The translations under genes were made by a program, and so were the position numbers. A stretch of 16,833 nucleotides of DNA, taken from contig JAAZYJ010000192.1 in the NCBI GenBank assembly GCA_014239715.1, positions 1 to 16,833 of the forward strand, written 5' to 3'. Shown here piece after piece: positions 1 through 7,282 of the stretch (within the stretch, counting starts at the first letter, position 1; every line of letters starts with the position of its first letter). The notes beneath the pieces are model-generated. The model was not told the origin of the DNA and searched no databases. It worked only from the letters and a program-made list of their open reading frames with translations. This stretch comes from Flavobacteriales bacterium. Lineage in GTDB: Bacteria > Bacteroidota > Bacteroidia > Flavobacteriales > Parvicellaceae.

Positions 1-1034
1 ACATACTCAAACAACTGTGTAATGTGCTTCAGCTGGGACCCTCCCCCCGTGACCACAATACCACCGATCAGTTTCTTCTCAAATCCTGAATTTTTGATCT
101 CATAATAAACATGCTCTATGATCTCTGACATTCGTGCGTTTATTATGCTCGACAGGTTTTTCACGGTTATCTCCTTCGGATCTCTACCCCTTAGTCCCGG
201 AATGCATACAATTTCGTTTTCCTGTTTTGTTGAAGGCAGGGCGGCTCCAAATTTTACTTTCAGCAATTCTGCCTGTCTATGCATAATGGTGCAGCCCTCC
301 TTTATGTCTTCCGTAATTATATTTCCTCCAAATGGTATGACTGCTGTATGTCTGATTATTCCATCCTGAAAGATTGCGATATCCGTGGTTCCACCGCCAA
401 TATCAACCAACACTACTCCCGCTTCCTTTTCTTCTTCACTGAGCACCGAGGAAGAAGATGCTAAAGGTTCCAGGATCAGATCTGCGACCTCCAGTCCTGC
501 CTTGTTGATGCATTTGTATATGTTCTTTGCTGCAGCAATTTGTCCTGTAATGATGTGGAAGTTCCCTTCTAGCTGTATACCGGACATTCCGATCGGATCT
601 TTGATGCTTGGCTCACGATCAACGATGTAATCCTGTGGCAGCACATGAATAATGTCTTCACCTGGCATCATTACCAGCTTATACATGTCTTCGATCAGCT
701 GGTCCACGTCACTTCGATCGATCTCGTCTTCAATACTATCTCTAGTGATCATCCCGCGATGTTGGAGACTTTTTATGTGCTGACCAGCAATTCCAACATT
801 AACAATATTAATATCCACTCCGGACCGGATCTCCGCTTCTTCAACAGCAGACCTGATCGACTGAACTGTCTTCTCAATGTTCGAAACGACTCCACGGGTA
901 ACCCCCACGGACTCTGATTTCCCCATACCGAGAATTTCAATTTTCCCATGCTCTGTTCTTCTTCCGACCAAGCAAGCAATTTTCGTTGTTCCAATGTCTA
1001 AACCGACTATTATTTCTGGTGCATCCATATTCAT
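1..1034 (-). CDS. ftsA: Cell division protein FtsA, actin-like FtsZ membrane tether (C-terminus cut by window edge)
   Basis: FtsA is an actin/Hsp70-fold ATPase that anchors FtsZ filaments to the inner face of the cytoplasmic membrane and recruits later divisome proteins. The 344 visible codons show the phosphate-1 loop GLDIGTTKI (residues 11-19), the phosphate-2 loop VDIGGGTTD (about 210-218) and the adenosine motif TGGGS (about 329-333). The SHS2/1C subdomain lies between the first two motifs. The rest of the C-terminus, including any membrane-targeting helix, is outside the window. I chose the ATG at 1034-1032 because it shares one base with the ftsQ stop (TAATG). A second ATG two codons later (1028) is possible. 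It is the last visible gene of the minus-strand cluster; ftsZ is normally next. Confidence 0.96.
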   Translation of the reverse strand, partial: MNMDAPEIIVGLDIGTTKIACLVGRRTEHGKIEILGMGKSESVGVTRGVVSNIEKTVQSIRSAVEEAEIRSGVDINIVNVGIAGQHIKSLQHRGMITRDSIEDEIDRSDVDQLIEDMYKLVMMPGEDIIHVLPQDYIVDREPSIKDPIGMSGIQLEGNFHIITGQIAAAKNIYKCINKAGLEVADLILEPLASSSSVLSEEEKEAGVVLVDIGGGTTDIAIFQDGIIRHTAVIPFGGNIITEDIKEGCTIMHRQAELLKVKFGAALPSTKQENEIVCIPGLRGRDPKEITVKNLSSIINARMSEIIEHVYYEIKNSGFEKKLIGGIVVTGGGSQLKHITQLFEY

Positions 1035-1816
1035 TATTTTTTTGAGCAAACTATTTGACCTTTATATTTGACCGTCAGCGTGTCATATAGATTTAGCTGT
1101 TCCGGCCTTATTCCATTTTTGTAAAATATTTCCAGTTTCTTAAACTTGTCCTTTACCTTCCTAGCAGGTCCGAAAAGGATTCTTTGATTTCCAACCCTCG
1201 GAATTAATTCGAATTCTTTGTCACAATTCACATAAATCTGCACTATTTGATTTTTCCAAAAATCATTTTCATCGATACATGATGCAACTCTGAACATTTC
1301 GTCGAGAAGTGTGATCTGACTGTTGGAATCCAAAGACTCAGCCTCTATTGCATTTATGTTCGTAGGCTCATTAAAACAGCCGGTTATAACCGGGACCTTT
1401 GCGTGGCATTGCTCTGAAAGAGGCATCGAATTCCCCTCGTCATCCACATAAAAGCTTGCTCCAGAATCATTTATTATCCTGACGATCGGCCTTCGTTGCT
1501 TAACATCTATCACAAGATCTCCGTTGAGATAAACGAATGATTCAACACGATCAACACCCGCTATCTTTACTATCTCTTGTTAGATCCGCGGGAGATCAAC
1601 CTCACATAGATGTTCACCGGTAAAATTATATCCGATATTTCTGAGTCTTTCCAGAACCATTTCCTCTGTTACAAAGTCGAAACCCGAGTCATGATGAATC
1701 ACAACTGACGGAACATCGCAAGGAATCTGTTTGTGATGAGATTTAGCAAAACCTAATACAACGCCAATTGCAGCTACAAACACGATCCACCCTCCTATTT
1801 TGACTAGTTTCTTCAT
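1034..1816 (-). pseudogene. ftsQ: Cell division protein FtsQ, reading frame interrupted by one in-frame TAA
   Basis: FtsQ is a single-pass membrane protein whose periplasmic POTRA and beta domains link early and late divisome parts. The frame starts at ATG 1816, overlapping the murC stop by 4 nt (ATGA), and has an N-terminal membrane segment (about residues 8-24). A POTRA-like stretch (FVTEEMVLERL..IGYNFTGEHLCEVDLPRI) ends at a TAA at codon 79 (1582-1580). The same frame then continues without shift as QEIVKIAGVDRVESFVYLNG and on into QRRPIVRII, YVDDEGNSMPLS and VPVITG, all expected of FtsQ, to the TAA at 1036-1034. Ignoring the internal stop, the product would be about 260 residues, a normal size. 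The pieces are 1580-1816 (78 aa) and 1034-1513 (159 aa from a GTG). It could be a true nonsense mutation, a base error in the assembly, or a split gene rescued by reinitiation. Identity as ftsQ is secure from position and motifs; its functional state is not. Confidence 0.85.
1580..1582 (-). other. In-frame TAA inside ftsQ
   Basis: The codons read CCG CGG ATC TAA CAA GAG ATA. The residue after this Ile in FtsQ homologues is commonly Glu, so one G-to-T change of GAA (or C-to-T of CAA) explains the stop. No indel is needed because both sides are in one frame. A GTG at 1513-1511, preceded by GGAG with 5 nt spacing, is the first plausible restart codon downstream. Confidence 0.9.
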
Positions 1817-3177
1817 GAAATATGTGCTTCTAATTCAGTTTTTATGGGTTCGACAAGCTGGTCGATATCTCCTGCACCCAGCGTTAATAACACCTCCAGT
1901 TCCCGATCTTTCAAGTCGTCGATCACTTCCTTCTTCTGAAGCAAGGCCTTGTTCGTTCCCGATATTTTATTCAGTAACATTTGAGACGAAACCCCTTCAA
2001 TTGGCATTTCTCTTGCCGGATATATCTCGAGAAGTATTACCTCATTTAATTCGGAAAGGCTTTCTGCAAATCCATCCGCAAAATCTCGCGTTCTCGAGTA
2101 TAGATGTGGTTGAAATATTCCAGTTATTTTTTTACCTGGATAAAGCTCTTTAACACTCCGTATACAAGCCTTTAATTCCTCCGGATGGTGCGCATAATCA
2201 TCAATGTAGATGAGTCGATTCGACCTAATATGGTATTCAAATCTTCTTTTGACTCCCTTGAAAGAAGACAAAGCGTGGACTATTCTTGATCGTTCAATTC
2301 CGAGCTCAGAGGCAACTGAAAAAGCAGCAATTGCATTTTCAATATTGTGCCCACCCGGAAGACCAACCGACACATTTTCGATCACTCCATCAGGATGTTT
2401 TAAATTGAATAGATAAGACCCCTCCTCCACTCGCACATCAAGGGCTTGATAATCCGCCTGCATAGTGATTGAATAGGTAATGCCTTGTTCAATATCCAGT
2501 TCTGCCTTGCGAATTAGTTTGCCTCTATTTTTCAGCTGCCCAATAAAAAGTCCAAACGACTCGACCAAATTTCCTTTCTCTCCATAAACATCAAGATGAT
2601 CCGCATCCATGGACGTTACAATGGCAACGTCGGGGAAAAGTGATAAGAATGACCTGTCGTATTCATCAGCTTCTACCACAACTGTTTCTGATCCTTGATC
2701 AATAAGAACATTGGAATTATAATTGGTAGCAATTCCTCCCAGGAAAGCACTGCAGCCGTAGCCGGTTTCCGTTAAAACATGAGCTAATATAGATGCGGTT
2801 GTTGTTTTTCCATGTGTTCCGGCAACTGCAACAGTGAACGACTGTTCAGTAATTAACCCTAATATTTCAGAACGTTTATATACTTTATAGCCAAGGTTCT
2901 TTATAAAATTTAGCTCCTTGTGATCTTCGGGAATGGCAGGAGTATAAACGAATAATGCATCGTCATTTTTTTCTTGAGCCCAAAACGGTAAAAGACCCGT
3001 ATCATCTACAAAGTGAATGTCTATTCCCTCTTTGGTCATTTGATCGGTCAGCACAGAGGAAACCTTGTCGTACCCTGCAACTTGCATACCTTTACTATTG
3101 AGGTATCGGGCAATGGCACTCATTCCGATTCCTCCGATACCAATTAAGTATGCTCTATTTTTGCCCTCTAAATTCAA
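1813..3177 (-). CDS. murC: UDP-N-acetylmuramate--L-alanine ligase MurC
   Basis: This cytoplasmic ATP-dependent ligase adds L-Ala to UDP-MurNAc, the first peptide step of peptidoglycan synthesis. The 454-residue length is normal. Visible motifs are the N-terminal nucleotide-sugar loop GIGGIGMSA (13-21), the P-loop AGTHGKTTT (119-127), EADEYDRSFL (169-178), DADHLD (191-196), KGVKRRFE (307-314), DYAHHPEE (327-334) and QPHLYSRT (356-363). The start is a TTG at 3177-3175: an in-frame TAG lies two codons upstream and the next ATG is inside the first glycine loop, so TTG is the only start that keeps the domain whole. The TTG overlaps the murG stop (TTGA), and the stop overlaps the ftsQ start (ATGA), suggesting coupled translation on both sides. 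Confidence 0.97.
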   Translation of the reverse strand: MNLEGKNRAYLIGIGGIGMSAIARYLNSKGMQVAGYDKVSSVLTDQMTKEGIDIHFVDDTGLLPFWAQEKNDDALFVYTPAIPEDHKELNFIKNLGYKVYKRSEILGLITEQSFTVAVAGTHGKTTTASILAHVLTETGYGCSAFLGGIATNYNSNVLIDQGSETVVVEADEYDRSFLSLFPDVAIVTSMDADHLDVYGEKGNLVESFGLFIGQLKNRGKLIRKAELDIEQGITYSITMQADYQALDVRVEEGSYLFNLKHPDGVIENVSVGLPGGHNIENAIAAFSVASELGIERSRIVHALSSFKGVKRRFEYHIRSNRLIYIDDYAHHPEELKACIRSVKELYPGKKITGIFQPHLYSRTRDFADGFAESLSELNEVILLEIYPAREMPIEGVSSQMLLNKISGTNKALLQKKEVIDDLKDRELEVLLTLGAGDIDQLVEPIKTELEAHIS

Positions 3178-4280
3178 TCTTTTCTACACAAGTTTATTAT
3201 CTCATTTCTTATAGCATCAGCGGCATTGATCTTGCCCATTGCAGCTATATTATTACTCAATTCGATCTGTTGTTCTTCATCATCAAACAACCGTATGATC
3301 TCTGTTCCCAGCTTCTCAACCGCCACCACATCTTCCACCAATATCGCGGCCTTTTTGTCCACCAGAGCCATCGCGTTTTTAGTTTGATGATCTTCGGAAA
3401 CATTAGGTGAAGGCACCAATATCACCGGTTTTTTAATCAGGCATAATTCAGAAATAGAGATAGCTCCTGCTCTAGATACGATACAATCTGCTACAGAATA
3501 CGCTAAATCCATGCTAGTTATGAACGCCTGAGGGTGGATACCGTCATACCCAAATTCACTTGAAGCCGCTTTCATGTCCTCAGAATAAGTCTTTCCTGTT
3601 TGCCATAAAACCTGCAGATCTCGTTTCTTAAAAAGTGGCAAAGCAGCTTTAATTGCCATATTTATGGTTCTTGCTCCTAAGCTTCCGCCTATGACCAAAA
3701 GAGTGTCTTTTTTTGCATCCAACCCAAATGCTGTAATCGCTTCATCTTTTTTTCCCTGAATATCAACAACCCTTTTCCGAACAGGGTTTCCGGTTAACAC
3801 GATCTTATTGGCGGGAAAGAATCTATCCATGTTTTCATAGGCCACACAGATCTTTTTGGCTTTTTTTGCAAGCAGCTTATTGGTTAGCCCGGGGTAAGAA
3901 TTTTGCTCCTGCAATACAGTAGCTACTCCATGTTTACTTGCCACTTTCAGCAATGGGCCACTTGCATACCCACCAACTCCAACTGCCACATCGGGGTTGA
4001 ATTCTTTAACAATTTGTTTTGCTGCCTTAAGGCTGGCCATCAATTTGAATGGGACGGCAAGATTTTTAAGCGTTATTCGTCTTTGCAGCCCAACGATATT
4101 CAAGCCCTTGATCTGATAACCGGCTGCAGGGACCTTTTCCATTTCCATTTTGCCATTGGCACCGACAAACAATATAGCTGCATCAGGATACTCAGCTTTA
4201 ATTGAATCTGCTATTGCTATGGCAGGGAATATGTGTCCTCCTGTTCCACCACCACTTACGATCACTCTAAGTTCAGCCAA
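3174..4280 (-). CDS. murG: UDP-GlcNAc:lipid I N-acetylglucosaminyltransferase MurG
   Basis: MurG is a membrane-associated GT28 glycosyltransferase on the cytoplasmic face. It adds GlcNAc to lipid I to give lipid II. Motifs, numbered from the chosen start: glycine loop SGGGTGGH (9-16), GVGGYASGP (101-109), EQNSYPG (125-131), TGNPVR (163-168), GGSLGA (198-203), SRAGAISISEL (269-279) and DHQTKNA (297-303). I place the start at TTG 4280-4278, giving AELRVIVSGGG and 368 residues, the usual size. It follows an AAGGGGG stretch and overlaps ftsW by 8 nt. The open frame extends upstream to an ATG at 4379, but that would add 33 residues encoded entirely inside ftsW and lacking family resemblance, so I reject it. 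Confidence 0.95.
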   Translation of the reverse strand: MAELRVIVSGGGTGGHIFPAIAIADSIKAEYPDAAILFVGANGKMEMEKVPAAGYQIKGLNIVGLQRRITLKNLAVPFKLMASLKAAKQIVKEFNPDVAVGVGGYASGPLLKVASKHGVATVLQEQNSYPGLTNKLLAKKAKKICVAYENMDRFFPANKIVLTGNPVRKRVVDIQGKKDEAITAFGLDAKKDTLLVIGGSLGARTINMAIKAALPLFKKRDLQVLWQTGKTYSEDMKAASSEFGYDGIHPQAFITSMDLAYSVADCIVSRAGAISISELCLIKKPVILVPSPNVSEDHQTKNAMALVDKKAAILVEDVVAVEKLGTEIIRLFDDEEQQIELSNNIAAMGKINAADAIRNEIINLCRKD

Positions 4281-5403
4281 GCCTACCCCCTTCCGATTTT
4301 TCGATGGAATGACTGATGCTAAGAATAATTCCGATCGATATGCAAGAAAAGAAAATGGATGTTCCACCCATACTAACAAGTGGCAGAGGCTGTCCTGTTA
4401 CCGGAAGAAGTGTCGAGCCTACCCCCATGTTTACCATTGCTTGCAACACCAGAATAAAACTCAGGCCGAAGGCTACATAAGCCCCAAATTTATTTTTTGC
4501 TCTTGCTGATAGTTTCAGGCACCTGTAAAACAGAATAAGGTAGAGCAGAATTAAGCCCAAGCCACCCAGCAACACACCAAATTCCTCAACTATTGTTGAG
4601 TAAACAAAGTCTGACTGTGCAGAGAAAATATCATTTTTAATTGAGCCTCCTCCCGGCTGAAAGTTGATCACCCCTCCGTTCACAATTCCCATTTGAGCTT
4701 GAGTAGACTGGTAATTATCCTCAGATGTTCCTGTAAAAAAATCAACCACCCTTTCACTCCAGGTGTCTGCCCTCGGAAGCATCCCGGGCACTGCGATATT
4801 GATAAGCAGAAGCAGTCCAAATGTAGCAACACAGCCAGCAACTATCAGCGACAAATGTTTAAATTTCGCCCCACCCACATAGAGCAGAACCAGGCAGCTT
4901 ACAAATAACAAAGCTGCGGTCGAAAAATCAGCCGGCAAAATGAGACCACAGATAATTGCAATGGGCAGCAAGGCCGGCAATAACCCTTTGAATGTCTGAA
5001 TGTCTGACTTCTTGATAGCCAGAATTCTAGCGACATAGATCAGCAAAACGAGTTTGGCAAAATCAGATGGTTGAAAACCCATTATCCAACGTGACGCATT
5101 GCCTTTGTTTACACCGAACACTAAAGTTACGACAAGCAATATTGCGGCGATGTATACGCCCAGCTGTGACGCTCTTGAAAACAAACTGAATTTTATTCTA
5201 TGCACAACGATCATGATCGTAAACCCTGCAATCACGAGCATCATATGCTTGAATAAAAATGAGGTGGCATCTCCGTCAGCCAGTCTATATGCCATATTGG
5301 AGCTAGCACTGTAAGCCACAACAATGGAACACAAAGACAATATGATAACGATCATCCAGATGACCTTATCGCCATTCAAATATTTCAAAAACGAATTAAC
5401 CAT
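4273..5403 (-). CDS. ftsW: Septal SEDS peptidoglycan polymerase FtsW
   Basis: FtsW is a polytopic membrane glycosyltransferase of the SEDS family. With FtsI it polymerises lipid II at the septum. At 376 residues with about ten hydrophobic segments it matches the family. Visible signatures are ASRWI..QPSDFAK (103-117), the periplasmic-loop motif SDFVYSTIVEEFG (264-276) with the conserved Asp at 265, and PVTGQPLPLVSMGGTS (334-349). Small departures from common family spellings are QPSD for QPSE and SMGG for SYGG. The ATG at 5403 overlaps the end of the MurD-domain gene by 8 nt, and its own end overlaps murG by 8 nt from the TTG start, so it sits in a coupled chain. Confidence 0.96.
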   Translation of the reverse strand: MVNSFLKYLNGDKVIWMIVIILSLCSIVVAYSASSNMAYRLADGDATSFLFKHMMLVIAGFTIMIVVHRIKFSLFSRASQLGVYIAAILLVVTLVFGVNKGNASRWIMGFQPSDFAKLVLLIYVARILAIKKSDIQTFKGLLPALLPIAIICGLILPADFSTAALLFVSCLVLLYVGGAKFKHLSLIVAGCVATFGLLLLINIAVPGMLPRADTWSERVVDFFTGTSEDNYQSTQAQMGIVNGGVINFQPGGGSIKNDIFSAQSDFVYSTIVEEFGVLLGGLGLILLYLILFYRCLKLSARAKNKFGAYVAFGLSFILVLQAMVNMGVGSTLLPVTGQPLPLVSMGGTSIFFSCISIGIILSISHSIEKSEGGRLG

Positions 5404-5911
5404 TTTTCATTTGCTCTACGAACAATCTGAATTGACTCCCTCTATCTCTGTAATCTTCAAACAGATCATAGCTAGAACAAGCCGGAGAGAACAGCACTGC
5501 GTCGCCTTCTTTTGATACTTCATGTGCAAATTTTACCGCCTCACTCAACGAACTTTTGTGAGAGTAAATATCTACCAGGTTGGCAAAAGAATATTTGATC
5601 TTTGTTTCCGGATTACCGAAACAAACAATTGTTTTAACCTTGAACTTGACCAGCTTATTAAAAATGGTGTAGTCATTCACCACATCGGTTGACCCGATGA
5701 TCCAAACAACCGGTTTATTCATTAGTTCCAGCGAATAATAGGCAGAATCGAGATCTGTCGCCTTTGAATCATTGATGTATTCAACCCCGTCAATTTCATT
5801 ACATGACTCCAACCTGTGAGCAATTTCACCGAATGTAGACATGCCTTTTTCTCTTGCTTTAAGCAATTGGTCTATCAACTTATTTATTTTCACTTGCTCC
5901 TTCATATCCAT
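5396..5911 (-). CDS. Stand-alone MurD C-terminal-domain protein (partial murD duplicate)
   Basis: This 171-residue protein matches only the last third of the MurD next to it. From HRLE (33-36) to the end I count by eye roughly 60 identities over about 145 aligned positions. Shared blocks are INDSKAT (46-52), KPVVWI.G (66-73), LV..KVK.IVC.G (87-99) and SPAC.S.DLF.DY.DRG (142-158). It has no Rossmann substrate domain and no P-loop ATPase domain; it begins at about the last helix of the central domain. Lys and Thr of DSKAT, Arg of HRLE and the second Ser of SPACSS are kept, but the Lys of the MurD block GGVDKGNDY (E. coli Lys348, which contacts D-Glu) is Val (GSTDVVNDY). It therefore cannot be a complete ligase. 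The frame is intact, starts 6 nt after the murD stop and overlaps ftsW by 8 nt, which argues for expression. Possible roles are a MurD partner, a regulator, or a decaying duplicate; none is shown. Confidence 0.9.
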   Translation of the reverse strand: MDMKEQVKINKLIDQLLKAREKGMSTFGEIAHRLESCNEIDGVEYINDSKATDLDSAYYSLELMNKPVVWIIGSTDVVNDYTIFNKLVKFKVKTIVCFGNPETKIKYSFANLVDIYSHKSSLSEAVKFAHEVSKEGDAVLFSPACSSYDLFEDYRDRGSQFRLFVEQMKNG

Positions 5912-5917
5912 TATTTT

Positions 5918-7261
5918 TTAGAGTGCTTTTACTGCCCTTTTAAATTTGTTCCCCCGATCCTCATAATCATCAAACAGATCAAAACTTGCGCAGGCTGGTG
6001 ACAGAAGGACAATTTCACCTTTCTTGGCAAATTGATAGCTTAATCCCACCGCATCCATGGCCGTTTCGGCTTCAACAATTGTTTCAATTTTACCATCGAA
6101 AGCTTTCAGGATCTTACTATTGTCTTTTCCAAGGCATACAATTGCTTTTACTTTACTGGTTACCAAGTCTCTCAGCATGTCATAGTCGTTTCCTTTATCG
6201 ACTCCACCAACGATCCATACCACAGGCTTGCTCATACTCTCCAAAGCGTACCAGGTTGAGTTGACATTAGTGGCTTTAGAATCATTAATGAATTCGATCC
6301 CATGAACTCGTGCAACGAATTCCAATCGGTGCTCGACATTTTGAAAATCAGAAAGGCTCTCTCGAATAATCTCCTTTCTGATCTCCAATACTCGAGCGGC
6401 AATACCACTGGCCATTGAGTTTTGACCATTGTGTTTGCCCTGCAGTGCTAAATCGTGTATTGACATAGTTAATTTGTTGTTGTTTAGGTTTATAATTAAT
6501 TGTTCGTTTTCTATCCACGCTCCTTCTTCGATCTTCTGTCGATCGCTAAAAGGGAGCTTATTTACTTTAATTTCTCTTTTACCTATTTCGTCTTTTATCA
6601 CCGGGTCGTCTGCCCAATAGATGAAATAGTCGTTTTCTGTTTGATTTTGAATGATTCGGAATTTTGAGTCGACGTATCGTTGAAACTCACCACCATATCG
6701 ATCTAAGTGATCAGGAGTGATATTCAGCAGAATTGCCATGTTTGCTCTGAATTCATACATACCATCCAGCTGAAAGCTGCTCAGCTCGACCACGTAATAG
6801 TCGAAATCTTCAGCCGCAACCTGACCGGCCAAGCTTTGGCCAACATTACCAGCCAGACCAACATTCAGCTGTGCCTTTTTCAGGATATGGTATATCAGCA
6901 TCGCAGTGGTTGTTTTGCCATTGCTTCCTGTAACACAGATCATAAATGCATCGGTATATCTACCTGCAAATTCAATTTCCGAGATAACCGGGATCTTTAG
7001 TTCAGCTAGTCTTTTGACAAGAGGTGTATCATCTGAAATCCCCGGACTTTTGATTACCTCGCATGCCAGAATGATCTTAGACTCAGAATGCTTGTTCTGC
7101 TCCCATTCAATTTCATGATTTGAAAGAACGATTCGGTATTTTTCAGCGATCTCTCCATGATCAGAGAGAAAAACTTCAAACCCTTGTTTCTTTGCTAAAA
7201 CAGCTGCCCCCACTCCACTTTCTCCTCCGCCGAGCACTGCTATTTTTTTTATTTCATCCAT
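5918..7261 (-). CDS. murD: UDP-N-acetylmuramoyl-L-alanine--D-glutamate ligase MurD
   Basis: This cytoplasmic ATP-dependent ligase adds D-Glu to UDP-MurNAc-L-Ala. At 447 residues it is full length. N-terminal domain: glycine loop GGGESGVGAA (11-20). Central ATPase domain: P-loop VTGSNGKTTT (110-119), ELSSFQLD (159-166), ITPDHLDRY (181-189) and GKHNGQNSMAS (275-285). C-terminal domain: HRLE (311-314), DSKATN (327-332), GGVDKGNDY with Lys356, and SPACASFDLF (421-430). All expected catalytic elements are present, so this copy carries the enzyme activity and the neighbouring short copy does not replace it. The ATG at 7261 lies 21 nt after the mraY stop, the longest gap inside the run from murE to ftsA, and that gap can fold into a small hairpin. 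Confidence 0.97.
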   Translation of the reverse strand: MDEIKKIAVLGGGESGVGAAVLAKKQGFEVFLSDHGEIAEKYRIVLSNHEIEWEQNKHSESKIILACEVIKSPGISDDTPLVKRLAELKIPVISEIEFAGRYTDAFMICVTGSNGKTTTAMLIYHILKKAQLNVGLAGNVGQSLAGQVAAEDFDYYVVELSSFQLDGMYEFRANMAILLNITPDHLDRYGGEFQRYVDSKFRIIQNQTENDYFIYWADDPVIKDEIGKREIKVNKLPFSDRQKIEEGAWIENEQLIINLNNNKLTMSIHDLALQGKHNGQNSMASGIAARVLEIRKEIIRESLSDFQNVEHRLEFVARVHGIEFINDSKATNVNSTWYALESMSKPVVWIVGGVDKGNDYDMLRDLVTSKVKAIVCLGKDNSKILKAFDGKIETIVEAETAMDAVGLSYQFAKKGEIVLLSPACASFDLFDDYEDRGNKFKRAVKAL

Positions 7262-7265
7262 TTGA

Positions 7266-7281
7266 CCCCGACTTTTCGGGA
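7266..7281 (-). other. Short GC-rich hairpin between mraY stop and murD start
   Basis: In the minus-strand transcript CCCGA (7280-7276) can pair with TCGGG (7271-7267) across the loop AAAG. It ends four to five bases before the murD ATG and would include the only G-rich stretch (GGGG, 7269-7266) that could serve as a ribosome site. There is no T run after it, so it is not a terminator. It might tune murD translation; it may also be chance. Confidence 0.3.
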
Positions 7282-7282
7282 A

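Noticed and set aside
773..994. 73-codon minus-strand frame inside ftsA
   Set aside because: It is an out-of-frame shadow of the well-supported ftsA coding sequence with no independent features.
1580..1582. Stop-codon reassignment or Sec/Pyl insertion at the ftsQ TAA
   Set aside because: TAA ends ftsI, murE, murD and ftsQ itself here. Sec uses TGA and Pyl uses TAG, and no recoding structure is evident.
4281..4379. 33-residue N-terminal extension of MurG from an ATG at 4379
   Set aside because: It lies wholly within ftsW in another frame, has no family resemblance, and MurG normally begins a few residues before the glycine loop. TTG 4280 fits better.
4150..4509. 119-codon plus-strand frame opposite murG and ftsW
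   Set aside because: It is antisense to two real genes. Its length is explained by the composition of the coding strand.
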